From Pseudomonadota bacterium (lineage in GTDB: Bacteria; Pseudomonadota; Gammaproteobacteria; Burkholderiales; Ferrovaceae): 9,620 nt of DNA. Of this stretch, positions 1-7,276 are shown piece by piece. Position numbers and translations under genes: made by a program. The notes beneath the pieces were generated by a model. It made no database searches. It was not told the DNA's origin and worked only from the letters and a program-made list of their open reading frames with translations. Numbering within the stretch: position 1 is the first letter of the stretch; each line of letters starts with the position of its first letter. The DNA is taken from the NCBI GenBank assembly GCA_021828745.1, contig JAJZDE010000048.1, forward strand, positions 1 to 9,620, read 5' to 3'.

Positions 1-76
1 GTTCGATCAACGCAGGACCAAGTGCATCATCTCCGCGCCCAGGATTGCCATATCCGAAAATCAGCAGGTTGGCCAT
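1..76 (-). CDS. hoxW: Hydrogenase maturation protease HoxW (N-terminal fragment, cut by window edge)
   Basis: Only the first 25 codons are in the window; the gene runs off the left edge. The protein starts MANLLIFGYGNPGRGDDALG, which matches the hallmark N-terminus of the HyaD/HybD/HoxW endopeptidase family: a short beta strand, then G-N-P/x-x-R-x-D-D-x-x-G. The first acidic residues of this loop help to bind the nickel of the unprocessed large subunit. The family cuts the C-terminal extension off the hydrogenase large subunit once nickel is in place. The gene begins 5 bases after the hoxH stop codon on the same strand, so it is the last visible member of the hox operon and its substrate is almost certainly the neighbouring HoxH. 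Assignment to HoxW rather than another HybD-like protease rests on the operon context. Confidence 0.88.
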   Translation of the reverse strand, partial: MANLLIFGYGNPGRGDDALGPALIE

Positions 77-81
77 GGCGT

Positions 82-1581
82 TCAGACTATTCTTTCGATC
101 AGGCCATTGCCGCCCTTGGTCAACCGATCCAATAACACACCGTCCGGGTCGACCAGTTCAACCTGCAATGGCATCTTGCCCAGCGCGTGCGTGGCGCAGG
201 ACAAACAGGGGTCATAGGCGCGTATGGCAACTTCCAGATGGTTCAACAAACCTTCGGTGATCTCGTGACCGTCGAGGTATTCATGGGCCACCAAACGCAC
301 TGATTCGTTCATCGCCTGATTGTTGCCTGTGGTCGAAACGATCAGGTTGGCCTTCTCCACCAAGCCCTGTTCGTCAATCTGATAGTGATGGAACAGCGTG
401 CCGCGCGGCGCCTCGATGACGCCGATACCGACGCTGCGCATTTCGCCCGCCTCCGCCCTCAGTTTGATTCCGGTGATTTCCGGATCCCGCAGCAATTGGT
501 TGATGGATTCAGCGCAATGCAGGGCTTCGATCATGCGCGCCCAGTGGTAGGCGAGCGTGTCATGCACGAAACCACCCTGACCGAACTCCTTGAAACGCCT
601 GCGCGATGCTTCTGCCAGGGGTGTGGCAATCATGTCGCAGTTGTTCATCCGGGCCAGCGGACCGACGCGATACCAGCCCTGTTGCTTGCCCAGTTCGACC
701 AGATAGGGAAACTTCATGTAACTCCATGGTCGTACTTCCTCGCGGATGATCTGCTGATAACCCCGGTAATCGAACTGATCGAAAACATGCGCGCCGCTTG
801 GCAAACTCGCACGCAGCCCGCCATGGTAGAGTTCCAATTCTCCGCCGCTGCCGATCATGCTCAGAAAGTTGCTGCGGATGGCGGCGTAACCATGGTGCTC
901 GGGGTGTGCGGTATGTATCTGTTCGTTCAGCCCCACCGCGTCCTGGCACCATGTCAGAATGTCATCGATACCGGCCAGCAGGGTGTCGCGCTCGGCAACG
1001 GTGAGAGGCTTGTTCATGCCCCCCGGCACGGTGGCCGTGCCGTGGATGCGCTTGCCGGAAATTGCCGCGATGATCTGCTGTCCGTACTTGCGCAACTTCA
1101 CGCCCTTCAGCCCGAGTTCCGGATATTTGTCCAGCACGCCGACGATGTTGCGTTGCGCCGGATTGCTGCCGAACCCGAACAGCAGATCGGGCGATGACAG
1201 GTGGAAAAAATGCAGGGCGTGCGATTGCAGAACCTGGCCGAAATGCAGCAGACGGCGCAATTTCTCGGCCGAGGGCGTGAGTTGCTCGACACCCACCAAC
1301 TGATCCACCGCCTTGGCTGCAGCCAGTTGATGACTCACCGGACAGATTCCGCACAGACGCTGTACAAAGAAGGGCACTTCCCAGTAGGGACGCCCCTGAA
1401 TGAATTTTTCGAAGCCGCGAAATTCGACGATGTGCAGGCGCGCTTCATGGATGTGGTTCTCTGCATCGAGCATCAGCGTGATCTTGCCGTGCCCTTCAAC
1501 CCGCGAGAGGGGGTCGATGGCGACGCGCCTTAAACCGGGCTGGTGGTTATTGCCGGAGGGAACTGTCGTGTCCTGTTTCAT
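82..1581 (-). CDS. hoxH: NAD-linked [NiFe] hydrogenase large subunit HoxH
   Basis: HoxH carries the Ni-Fe(CN)2CO active site that splits or forms H2 in the cytoplasmic Hox hydrogenase. The 499-residue protein has the N-terminal L1 motif RLCGICPVSH (Cys77, Cys80) and the C-terminal L2 motif DPCLSCATH (Cys459, Cys462); these four cysteines are the nickel ligands. The segment AIDPLSRVEGHGKI near residue 21 is also typical of large subunits. After His465, where family members are cleaved, 34 residues remain (ALGKMPLQ onward). These are the extension expected to be removed by HoxW, and a mature length of about 465 fits the family. The gene starts 12 bases after the hoxY stop, and hoxW follows 5 bases after its own stop. 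The Shine-Dalgarno before the ATG is weak, so translation may partly depend on coupling with hoxY. The group 3d assignment follows from the complete HoxFUY set next to it. Confidence 0.97.
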   Translation of the reverse strand: MKQDTTVPSGNNHQPGLRRVAIDPLSRVEGHGKITLMLDAENHIHEARLHIVEFRGFEKFIQGRPYWEVPFFVQRLCGICPVSHQLAAAKAVDQLVGVEQLTPSAEKLRRLLHFGQVLQSHALHFFHLSSPDLLFGFGSNPAQRNIVGVLDKYPELGLKGVKLRKYGQQIIAAISGKRIHGTATVPGGMNKPLTVAERDTLLAGIDDILTWCQDAVGLNEQIHTAHPEHHGYAAIRSNFLSMIGSGGELELYHGGLRASLPSGAHVFDQFDYRGYQQIIREEVRPWSYMKFPYLVELGKQQGWYRVGPLARMNNCDMIATPLAEASRRRFKEFGQGGFVHDTLAYHWARMIEALHCAESINQLLRDPEITGIKLRAEAGEMRSVGIGVIEAPRGTLFHHYQIDEQGLVEKANLIVSTTGNNQAMNESVRLVAHEYLDGHEITEGLLNHLEVAIRAYDPCLSCATHALGKMPLQVELVDPDGVLLDRLTKGGNGLIERIV

Positions 1582-1593
1582 GGCGGGCCATCT

Positions 1594-2130
1594 TCAGTCG
1601 TAATGCAGCAGTTTTTTTGGGAGCACGGGTTCCCGACCTTCCAGCAGATCGCCGAGCACGCTCAGAAACCCCTCTGGTGACGGCGGACAACCCGGCAGAT
1701 AGTAATCAACCCGCACCACTTCATGGATGGGATGCACTTTGTCGAGCAGCAGTGGCAGTTCCGCATCGTCGGGGATCTGCGGATCCTCCACGCCGATCCC
1801 GTTCAGATAGGACTCTTCAAGGCATGCACCCAGACCGAAATGATTGCGCATCGCGGGGATGCCGCCATTGATGGCACAGGCGCCGACTGCGACCAGTACC
1901 CGGCAATTGGCGCGAACCTCGCGCAGCACATGCACATTGTCTGCGTTGCACAGTCCTCCCTCCACCAAACCGATGTCGCACGGCCCGCAATGCTTGATAT
2001 CGTTCAGCGGCGAGCGGTCGAACTCGACATGTTCCAGCAATTCCACCAGCCGTTCATCCATATCGAGAAAGGACGTATGGCAGCCGAAACAACCGGCGAG
2101 CGAAGTCGTGGCGATCCTGATCTTAGTCAT
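1594..2130 (-). CDS. hoxY: NAD-linked [NiFe] hydrogenase small subunit HoxY
   Basis: HoxY is the short small subunit that pairs with HoxH and carries the single proximal [4Fe-4S] cluster, passing electrons between the NiFe site and HoxU. The 178-residue protein has the expected ligands: AGCFGCH (Cys14, Cys17), GAC (Cys85) and LPGCPPSPE (Cys148). GPCDIGLVEGG around residues 49-59 is the conserved small-subunit segment. There is no twin-arginine signal and no medial/distal cluster domain, as expected for a soluble cytoplasmic group 3 enzyme. Its start overlaps the end of hoxU by 8 bases (ATGACTAA), which implies translational coupling. A G-rich Shine-Dalgarno-like stretch (GGTGGGG) lies just upstream, inside hoxU. 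An NADH:quinone oxidoreductase 20 kDa-type subunit is homologous but would not be followed by a NiFe large subunit. Confidence 0.96.
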   Translation of the reverse strand: MTKIRIATTSLAGCFGCHTSFLDMDERLVELLEHVEFDRSPLNDIKHCGPCDIGLVEGGLCNADNVHVLREVRANCRVLVAVGACAINGGIPAMRNHFGLGACLEESYLNGIGVEDPQIPDDAELPLLLDKVHPIHEVVRVDYYLPGCPPSPEGFLSVLGDLLEGREPVLPKKLLHYD

Positions 2131-2884
2131 CGGTATGCCCCACCCTGGCCTGGATCACTTTTTCAGGACCGATCTCGTCGATCTGGCGCAGGTCGAAGGT
2201 GCGCCACCCGATGGGTATCTCATAGGCGTGCGCCTTGATCAGAATCGCGCCCACCGGACAAATGTGCGCTGCCAGGTCGTCGATTTCAAGATCGCTGTCA
2301 GCCAACTTTCCGCTGGGCGAATTCACGATCAGGCGTGCAGTGATGCCGCGCCCGGCAACAGCAAACACGTTCTTGCCGTCCACTTCACGGCTGGCACGCA
2401 CGCATAACTCGCAGAGTATGCAGCGATCGCGATCCAGCATCACGGTCGAATGCGAGGCATCCACTTCGCGGCGCTGAAAGAACTGAGGAAAATGGCCCTC
2501 CAGCATACCGAGATGATAGGCCATCGCCTGCAGTGTGCAGTTGCCGGTCTTTTCGCAGGATGGGCACAGATGATTGCCTTCGATGAACAACATTTGCGTG
2601 AGGGTCCTGCGCGCTTCATTCAGCGCAGGCGTGTTATTGCTGACCTGTTGACCGGCTACGGCGGGGGTCGTGCAGGACGATGCCCGCCCGCTGCCGATAT
2701 CGACCATGCACAGTTTGCAACTGCCGTGCGGCGTGAGTCCGGGGTGATGACACAGATGGGGAATATAGACACCGGCAGCCAGTGCCGCATCCATGAGGGT
2801 CTGTCCATCCTTGAACGGGATTTCGATGCCGTCCATCGTGAAGGTATTCGGGCTGAACTCTGGTTGGTTTGCACCGGCGCTCAT
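2123..2884 (-). CDS. hoxU: Hydrogenase diaphorase subunit HoxU (NuoG N-terminal-like ferredoxin subunit)
   Basis: HoxU is the iron-sulfur subunit that wires the HoxF flavin to HoxY. The 253-residue protein corresponds to the N-terminal part of NuoG. A 2Fe-2S ferredoxin fold comes first (Cys45, Cys56, Cys59, Cys71). Next comes a His/Cys-ligated 4Fe-4S motif HLCPSCEKTGNC (His105, Cys107, Cys110, Cys116). A further 4Fe-4S set follows: CILCELC (Cys155, 158, 161) completed by Cys209 in ICPVGAI. The single residue between His105 and Cys107 follows the HoxU pattern as I recall it, rather than the H-x3-C of NuoG. The length of about 250 residues, without the molybdopterin-type domain of NuoG, supports HoxU. 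It starts 12 bases after the hoxF stop with a clear Shine-Dalgarno (GGGAG, 2891-2895, 6-base spacer), and it overlaps hoxY by 8 bases. Confidence 0.96.
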   Translation of the reverse strand: MSAGANQPEFSPNTFTMDGIEIPFKDGQTLMDAALAAGVYIPHLCHHPGLTPHGSCKLCMVDIGSGRASSCTTPAVAGQQVSNNTPALNEARRTLTQMLFIEGNHLCPSCEKTGNCTLQAMAYHLGMLEGHFPQFFQRREVDASHSTVMLDRDRCILCELCVRASREVDGKNVFAVAGRGITARLIVNSPSGKLADSDLEIDDLAAHICPVGAILIKAHAYEIPIGWRTFDLRQIDEIGPEKVIQARVGHTDD

Positions 2885-2896
2885 GTCATTCTCCCG

Positions 2897-4693
2897 CTAG
2901 TCCAGGTGGGCAGCCGCGTCATCACGATGCGTGATCCGTCGAGCCTCTTCCAGCGCCGCGTCCAGATCGAAGCAGGGTTCATGACTGTCCTGCGCCAGAC
3001 GCTGCTCGAATACATGCGGAAAGCGATGCAAACAGTCCAGAACGGAATTTGCAGCCGTTTGCCCCAATCCGCAATGCGAACGCTGTTTGACCAGGATGCC
3101 CAGACGTTTCATTTCATCCACGTCATATTGCGTGCCATGACCGTTGGCGATCCTGTCGAGTCCGTTTTTGAGCAGCGTCGTGCCCACCCGGCAAGGCGTA
3201 CAGAAGCCACAACTTTCATGGGCGAAAAAGTGGGCAAAGTTCACGATCATGGCCAGCAGATCGCGCTCGTGGCCAAACACCATGAACGAACCACCGGTGG
3301 GCAAATCCTCGAAGCCCAGCGTGCGATGGAATTCCGCGCTGCCAATCAGCGTTCCGGAAGGACCGCCGATCTGCACTGCCTGAACATCCCTCGCGCCGCA
3401 ATCGTCCAGTACCTGTCGCATGGTCACACCGAAAGGATATTCGTAAATCCCGGGGGCAGAACAGTCGCCGCTCACACTCAGGATCTTGCTGCCCATCGAT
3501 TTTTCCGTGCCCGCCGCCCTGAACCATGCACTGCTGCGCAGAGAAATATGGGCGGCAGCGGCAAATGTTTCGACATTGTTGACAACGGTGGGCTGACCGA
3601 GATAGCCGTGGGTCACCGGAAAGGGTGGACGATTGCGCGGCACGCCGCGCTTTCCCTCCAGCGATTCGATCAGCGCGGATTCTTCACCACAAATGTAGGC
3701 ACCTGCCCCAACGACGATCTCGATGTCGAAATCGAACCCGCGCTGACCAAGAATATGGTTACCCAGCAAACCCACTTCCCGCCTGTGCGTCAGCATGGTT
3801 TGCAATTGCGGCAGCAGATAGCGATACTCGCCACGCAGATAGAGAAATCCCTGTTTTGCGCCAATCACGGCAGCACATAGGGTCATTCCCTCGAACACCG
3901 CATCGGCGTGGCTATGCAACAGCACACGATCCTTGAACGTGCCGGGCTCCCCTTCATCGGCGTTGCAAAGCACGTAATGCGCCGTCCCCTGCGCCTCACG
4001 GCAAAGCGCCCACTTGATGCCGGCGCTGAATCCTGCGCCACCCCGCCCGCGCAGCCCTGAGCGGGTGATTTCGGCAAGGGTGGCATCAAAACCACGGGCC
4101 AAAGCCGCGCGAATACCAGCACCTGCAGCAAAGCCATTTTTGAGCAACAATCCCGAACGGCGAATATTGTCCTCAACACGAAACCATTCGGCAGGCCAGT
4201 CCGAGAGCGCAACTTCCGTTTCAACCCGTTCAGCCACACGCATGATCTTTACGGAATCCAGACGGGTGATCGGGATACCGTTGACCAGCAAGGCAGCGCC
4301 CTGATCACACATGCCGATGCAGGATGTTTCATCCACGCTGACCAACCCATCGGCACGCGTCTCACCAGCAACCACGTGCAGGCGGTCACAGAGTACATGC
4401 AGCAGATTCCTGCCGTCCTGCCTGAACCCGCAACTGGGGCAATTGCTGAACAGGATGTGGTACTTTCCACGCGGTGTTTTGTAAAGAAACGAATAGAACT
4501 CGACCACGGACTCGACCTGGCCGACCGGCAGACCAAGATGTTCGGAAACTGCGCACACAGTCTGGTCGGAAAGGTGCAGAAGTTGTTGTTGGAGAATGCA
4601 CAGGACCTCCAGCAAGTGCCTGGACTGAGCGCAGGCACCTGCAACGGTTACATTCAGGGGCTCAGTGCGCTCTGTTCTGCCGACTGAATTCAT
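2897..4693 (-). CDS. hoxF: Hydrogenase diaphorase subunit HoxF with fused HoxE-like N-terminal domain
   Basis: HoxF oxidises NADH or reduces NAD+ at FMN and exchanges electrons with HoxU. The 598-residue protein combines a NuoE/HoxE-like thioredoxin-fold domain (about residues 20-150) with a NuoF-like domain (about 180-560). Its length and fusion match the Ralstonia-type HoxF, and no separate hoxE is present. FMN/NADH-site signatures are RGRGGAGF (215-222), CNADEGEPGTFKDR (243-256) and GAGAYICGEESALIES (329-344). The 4Fe-4S ligands are ESCGFCTPC (Cys495, Cys498, Cys501) and Cys541 in HCGLG. The N-terminal domain has Cys85 and Cys88 (NCPSC) and Cys125 and Cys129 (SCIGMC). The first pair is spaced C-x2-C rather than the C-x4-C of NuoE, so cluster binding there is uncertain. 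The gene is first of the tight hox group, 93 bases after ppsA, with Shine-Dalgarno GAGGTG 8 bases before the ATG. Confidence 0.96.
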   Translation of the reverse strand: MNSVGRTERTEPLNVTVAGACAQSRHLLEVLCILQQQLLHLSDQTVCAVSEHLGLPVGQVESVVEFYSFLYKTPRGKYHILFSNCPSCGFRQDGRNLLHVLCDRLHVVAGETRADGLVSVDETSCIGMCDQGAALLVNGIPITRLDSVKIMRVAERVETEVALSDWPAEWFRVEDNIRRSGLLLKNGFAAGAGIRAALARGFDATLAEITRSGLRGRGGAGFSAGIKWALCREAQGTAHYVLCNADEGEPGTFKDRVLLHSHADAVFEGMTLCAAVIGAKQGFLYLRGEYRYLLPQLQTMLTHRREVGLLGNHILGQRGFDFDIEIVVGAGAYICGEESALIESLEGKRGVPRNRPPFPVTHGYLGQPTVVNNVETFAAAAHISLRSSAWFRAAGTEKSMGSKILSVSGDCSAPGIYEYPFGVTMRQVLDDCGARDVQAVQIGGPSGTLIGSAEFHRTLGFEDLPTGGSFMVFGHERDLLAMIVNFAHFFAHESCGFCTPCRVGTTLLKNGLDRIANGHGTQYDVDEMKRLGILVKQRSHCGLGQTAANSVLDCLHRFPHVFEQRLAQDSHEPCFDLDAALEEARRITHRDDAAAHLD

Positions 4694-4701
4694 GGCTGGT
4701 T

Positions 4702-4707
4702 CACCTC
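4702..4707 (-). promoter_or_regulatory. Ribosome binding site of hoxF
   Basis: GAGGTG on the minus strand lies 8 bases before the hoxF ATG and fixes that start. A second and stronger purine-rich site, AAGGAGAGG (4737-4745), sits about 45 bases upstream and is not used by hoxF itself. Confidence 0.7.
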
Positions 4708-4724
4708 ACCGTTCCCACCTCTGA

Positions 4725-4738
4725 AATTTCAACGAACC
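4725..4738. repeat. Copy 1 of a 14-base motif shared by two intergenic regions
   Basis: AATTTCAACGAACC lies upstream of hoxF. It matches 8380-8393 (AATTTCAACCAACC) in 13 of 14 positions and in the same orientation. This copy overlaps a 10-base palindrome TGAAATTTCA (4722-4731). It could be a binding site for a regulator common to hox and to the pta/hyp region. Confidence 0.3.
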
Positions 4739-4768
4739 TCTCCTTCCACGGTGTTGCGCTGCGCCTTT

Positions 4769-4795
4769 CCCGGAAAACCGGTTCCGCTATCCGGG
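4769..4795 (-). other. Hairpin-capable sequence at the ppsA stop codon
   Basis: CCCGGA (4769-4774) and TCCGGG (4790-4795) can pair as a 6-base stem around the ppsA stop. An alternative inner stem, CGGAA/TTCCG, encloses part of AACCGGTT. No T-run follows in the direction of transcription, so it is not a canonical intrinsic terminator. At most it is an RNA stability or processing element between ppsA and hoxF. Confidence 0.25.
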
Positions 4796-7216
4796 ATTGC
4801 GTGACAGGCGCTGTTCCACCTCCAGTACAAGCCGGGTGGTGGTGAGTACCGTATCCGGATTGAGGCTCATGGAGTCGATGCCCAGTTCCACCAGATATTC
4901 GGCCATCTCGGGATAATCCGACGGTGCCTGTCCGCACAAACCGGAATAGCGGCCGTTACGCTTTGCCCCTTCCACCGCCAGGCGGATCATCTCTTTCACG
5001 CCGGGATCGCGCTCATCAAAATCGAAGGCCACGATCTCGGAATCGCGGTCTACCCCCAGGGTCAACTGGGTCAGATCATTGGAGCCGATGGAGAAACCGT
5101 CGAACAGTTTTGCGAAGGCGTCTATCAGGATGACGTTGTTGGGGATCTCGCACATGACGTAAACCTCCAGTCCGTTATCACCGCGCCTGAGGCCATGCGC
5201 AGCCATCGCTTCCAGAACCTTTTCGCCCTCTTGCACGCGACGGCAAAAAGGAATCATCAACTTGACGTTGGTCAGTCCCATCTCATCACGTACCCGTTTC
5301 ATCGCCGCGCACTCCAGCGCAAATCCTGCGGCGTAAGCGGGATGTGTATAACGGGAAGCACCGCGAAAACCGATCATCGGGTTCCCCTCCTCCGGCTCAA
5401 AAAATGTTCCGCCCAGCAGGGTGGCGTATTCATTGCTCTTGAAATCGCTCATACGCACCACGCAGGGTTTGGGGTACACTGCCGCAGCAATCGTGGCGAC
5501 GCCTTCGGCCAGTGTCTTGACGAAGAAATCCACCGGGTTTTCAAAAGCGGCACTCAGCGCGGCGATCTTCGCGCGCGTCGCGACATCCACCTTTTCAGGA
5601 CACTTGATCGCCATTGGATGAACTTTGATGTATTCGTTGATAATAAATTCCATACGCGCCAGTCCGATGCCATCCACAGGCAACGAAGCCAGACTGAAGG
5701 CCTGATCTGGATTACCCAAATTCATCATGATCCTGGTCCTGGGGTGTCCCAACTGGCTGAGATCCGTCTGCTGAACGTCGAAACCCAGCAGGCCGTCATA
5801 AACATTCCCGGTTTCGCCTTCGGCGCAACTGATGGTGATCTCCTGTCCGTTCCGGATTGCCTCCGTCGTGCTTTCGGTTCCCACGATGGCGGGAATGCCC
5901 AGTTCGCGTGACACAATGGCGGCGTGGCAGGTACGGCCCCCCCGGTTCGTCACGATCGCAGCGGCAGTCTTCATCACAGGTTCCCAATCCGGTGTCGTGG
6001 TATCGGCAACCAGCACTTCTCCCGGTTGAAAATCACTCAGGTGTTTGACGTCATGGATGACACGCGCCTTCCCGGCACCAATCTTGGTACCGACAGCCCT
6101 GCCCCGGAGAAGGACAGTCGACCTTTCCCTGAGATGGTAAATCTCCAGGATGGTGCCTTTCTTTTGTGAGGACACCGTTTCCGGTCGCGCCTGCACCATA
6201 TACAACAGCCCATCCAGTCCATCTTTGGCCCACTCCATGTCCATGGGCTTGTATTGACCGGCTTTCCTGGAATAGTGGTCTTCAACCTTGATGGCATAGT
6301 CGGTCAGCACCATGACATCCGAATCGGTGATGCAATAGCGATTCCTTTCTTCGCTGCTGGTATCGATATTCCTGGTGTATTCCACCGCGATATTGCCGGT
6401 ATTGAGGATATCGGTAAAAATCATCTTCTTTTCCTTGCTGCCCAGGCGGCGTTTCAGAACGGCGCGGTATCCCTTGATGAAGCCGGGTTTATGCGCATAA
6501 AAACTATCCGGGTCGATCGTTCCCTGGACGACGTTTTCACCAAGCCCCAGAGCGGCATTGATGAAGACCACATCCCTGAATCCCGTTTCCGTGTCCAGTG
6601 AAAACATCACGCCACTGGCGCCGATGTCACTGCGCACCATTTTCATGACCACCACAGAGAGGTGGACCTTGTAGTAATCAAACCCATTGTCGTATTTGTA
6701 ATGGATGGAACGGTCGGTAAAGTTGGACGCCAGGCAGCGTTTATAGGCGTCAAGCAGCGCATCGTCACTGGCGATGTTGAGATAGGTGTCATTCTGTCCT
6801 GCAAAAGAGGCTTCCGGCGAATCCTCGGCGGTGGCAGAAGAACGTACCGCAAGGGAGATCTTGTCCCCATACTCGCGTTTGAGCTGGGCATAGCCCTGTA
6901 AAATGGCCGCCTTTAAATCATCAGGAATCTGACAGCCGTAGACAATCGCCCGGGCTTTTTCTCCACGAGCCTGTAAATCTCTGACGTCGTCAGGATCGAG
7001 CCCGTCGAGAGCCGCATGTAGCAACCGCCATGCGTTGTTGTATTCCAGCACATAGGCATAGGCCTCGGCGGTCACTGCAAAACCGTTGGGGACGCGTACA
7101 CCCTCGGCTGTCAGGTTTCGGTACATTTCCCCCAGCGAGGCATTCTTTCCGCCGACCAGAGGTACATCGTCGAGGCCAATCTCGTCGAACCAGCGGATGT
7201 GCGAGATCTTGTTCAT
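4787..7216 (-). CDS. ppsA: Phosphoenolpyruvate synthase (pyruvate, water dikinase)
   Basis: PEP synthase converts pyruvate + ATP + H2O to PEP + AMP + Pi in the cytoplasm, usually for gluconeogenesis. In order it shows an N-terminal ATP-grasp/pyruvate kinase-like nucleotide domain (VGGKNASLGEMY near residue 21; RSSATAEDSPEASFAGQ near 125), the swivelling phosphohistidine domain with GGRTCHAAIVSRELGIPAIVG (catalytic His431), and a C-terminal TIM barrel with SIGSNDLTQLTLGVDRD and SGLCGQAPSD (catalytic Cys761). The 809-residue length fits PpsA and is too short for typical pyruvate phosphate dikinase. I chose the ATG at 7216: Shine-Dalgarno AAGGGG is 6 bases upstream, and the protein then begins MNKISHIRWFDEIG like its relatives. 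An in-frame TTG six codons earlier would add only MHKGHD and lies upstream of that Shine-Dalgarno. The gene sits 60 bases after the phosphotransacylase gene and 93 bases before hoxF on the same strand. A PEP-forming or a pyruvate-forming direction cannot be told from sequence. Confidence 0.95.
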   Translation of the reverse strand: MNKISHIRWFDEIGLDDVPLVGGKNASLGEMYRNLTAEGVRVPNGFAVTAEAYAYVLEYNNAWRLLHAALDGLDPDDVRDLQARGEKARAIVYGCQIPDDLKAAILQGYAQLKREYGDKISLAVRSSATAEDSPEASFAGQNDTYLNIASDDALLDAYKRCLASNFTDRSIHYKYDNGFDYYKVHLSVVVMKMVRSDIGASGVMFSLDTETGFRDVVFINAALGLGENVVQGTIDPDSFYAHKPGFIKGYRAVLKRRLGSKEKKMIFTDILNTGNIAVEYTRNIDTSSEERNRYCITDSDVMVLTDYAIKVEDHYSRKAGQYKPMDMEWAKDGLDGLLYMVQARPETVSSQKKGTILEIYHLRERSTVLLRGRAVGTKIGAGKARVIHDVKHLSDFQPGEVLVADTTTPDWEPVMKTAAAIVTNRGGRTCHAAIVSRELGIPAIVGTESTTEAIRNGQEITISCAEGETGNVYDGLLGFDVQQTDLSQLGHPRTRIMMNLGNPDQAFSLASLPVDGIGLARMEFIINEYIKVHPMAIKCPEKVDVATRAKIAALSAAFENPVDFFVKTLAEGVATIAAAVYPKPCVVRMSDFKSNEYATLLGGTFFEPEEGNPMIGFRGASRYTHPAYAAGFALECAAMKRVRDEMGLTNVKLMIPFCRRVQEGEKVLEAMAAHGLRRGDNGLEVYVMCEIPNNVILIDAFAKLFDGFSIGSNDLTQLTLGVDRDSEIVAFDFDERDPGVKEMIRLAVEGAKRNGRYSGLCGQAPSDYPEMAEYLVELGIDSMSLNPDTVLTTTRLVLEVEQRLSRNPG

Positions 7217-7222
7217 GTCATG

Positions 7223-7228
7223 CCCCTT
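7223..7228 (-). promoter_or_regulatory. Ribosome binding site deciding the ppsA start
   Basis: AAGGGG on the minus strand is spaced 6 bases from the ATG at 7216. It lies inside the extension that would arise from the TTG at 7234, which argues for the shorter protein. Confidence 0.65.
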
Positions 7229-7276
7229 ATGCAATAGGAATATGTTTGACAGACGATGTGATGCGTTCGTCGGCAG

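Noticed and set aside
385..1197. A plus-strand open frame of 270 codons opposite hoxH
   Set aside because: Its composition is irregular, with no family motif, and the opposite strand encodes HoxH with all metal ligands.
2450..3880. A long plus-strand open frame of 476 codons opposite hoxU and hoxF
   Set aside because: It lies entirely antisense to two well-conserved genes, has no recognisable domain or Shine-Dalgarno, and is explained by codon bias in a GC-rich coding strand.
4769..4795. Intrinsic terminator between ppsA and hoxF
   Set aside because: A stem can form, but no T-run follows in the direction of transcription and the stem includes the stop codon, so I list it only as a hairpin.
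7234..7234. TTG start for PEP synthase giving six more residues
   Set aside because: The Shine-Dalgarno AAGGGG lies inside the extension and is well placed for the ATG at 7216; relatives begin close to that ATG.
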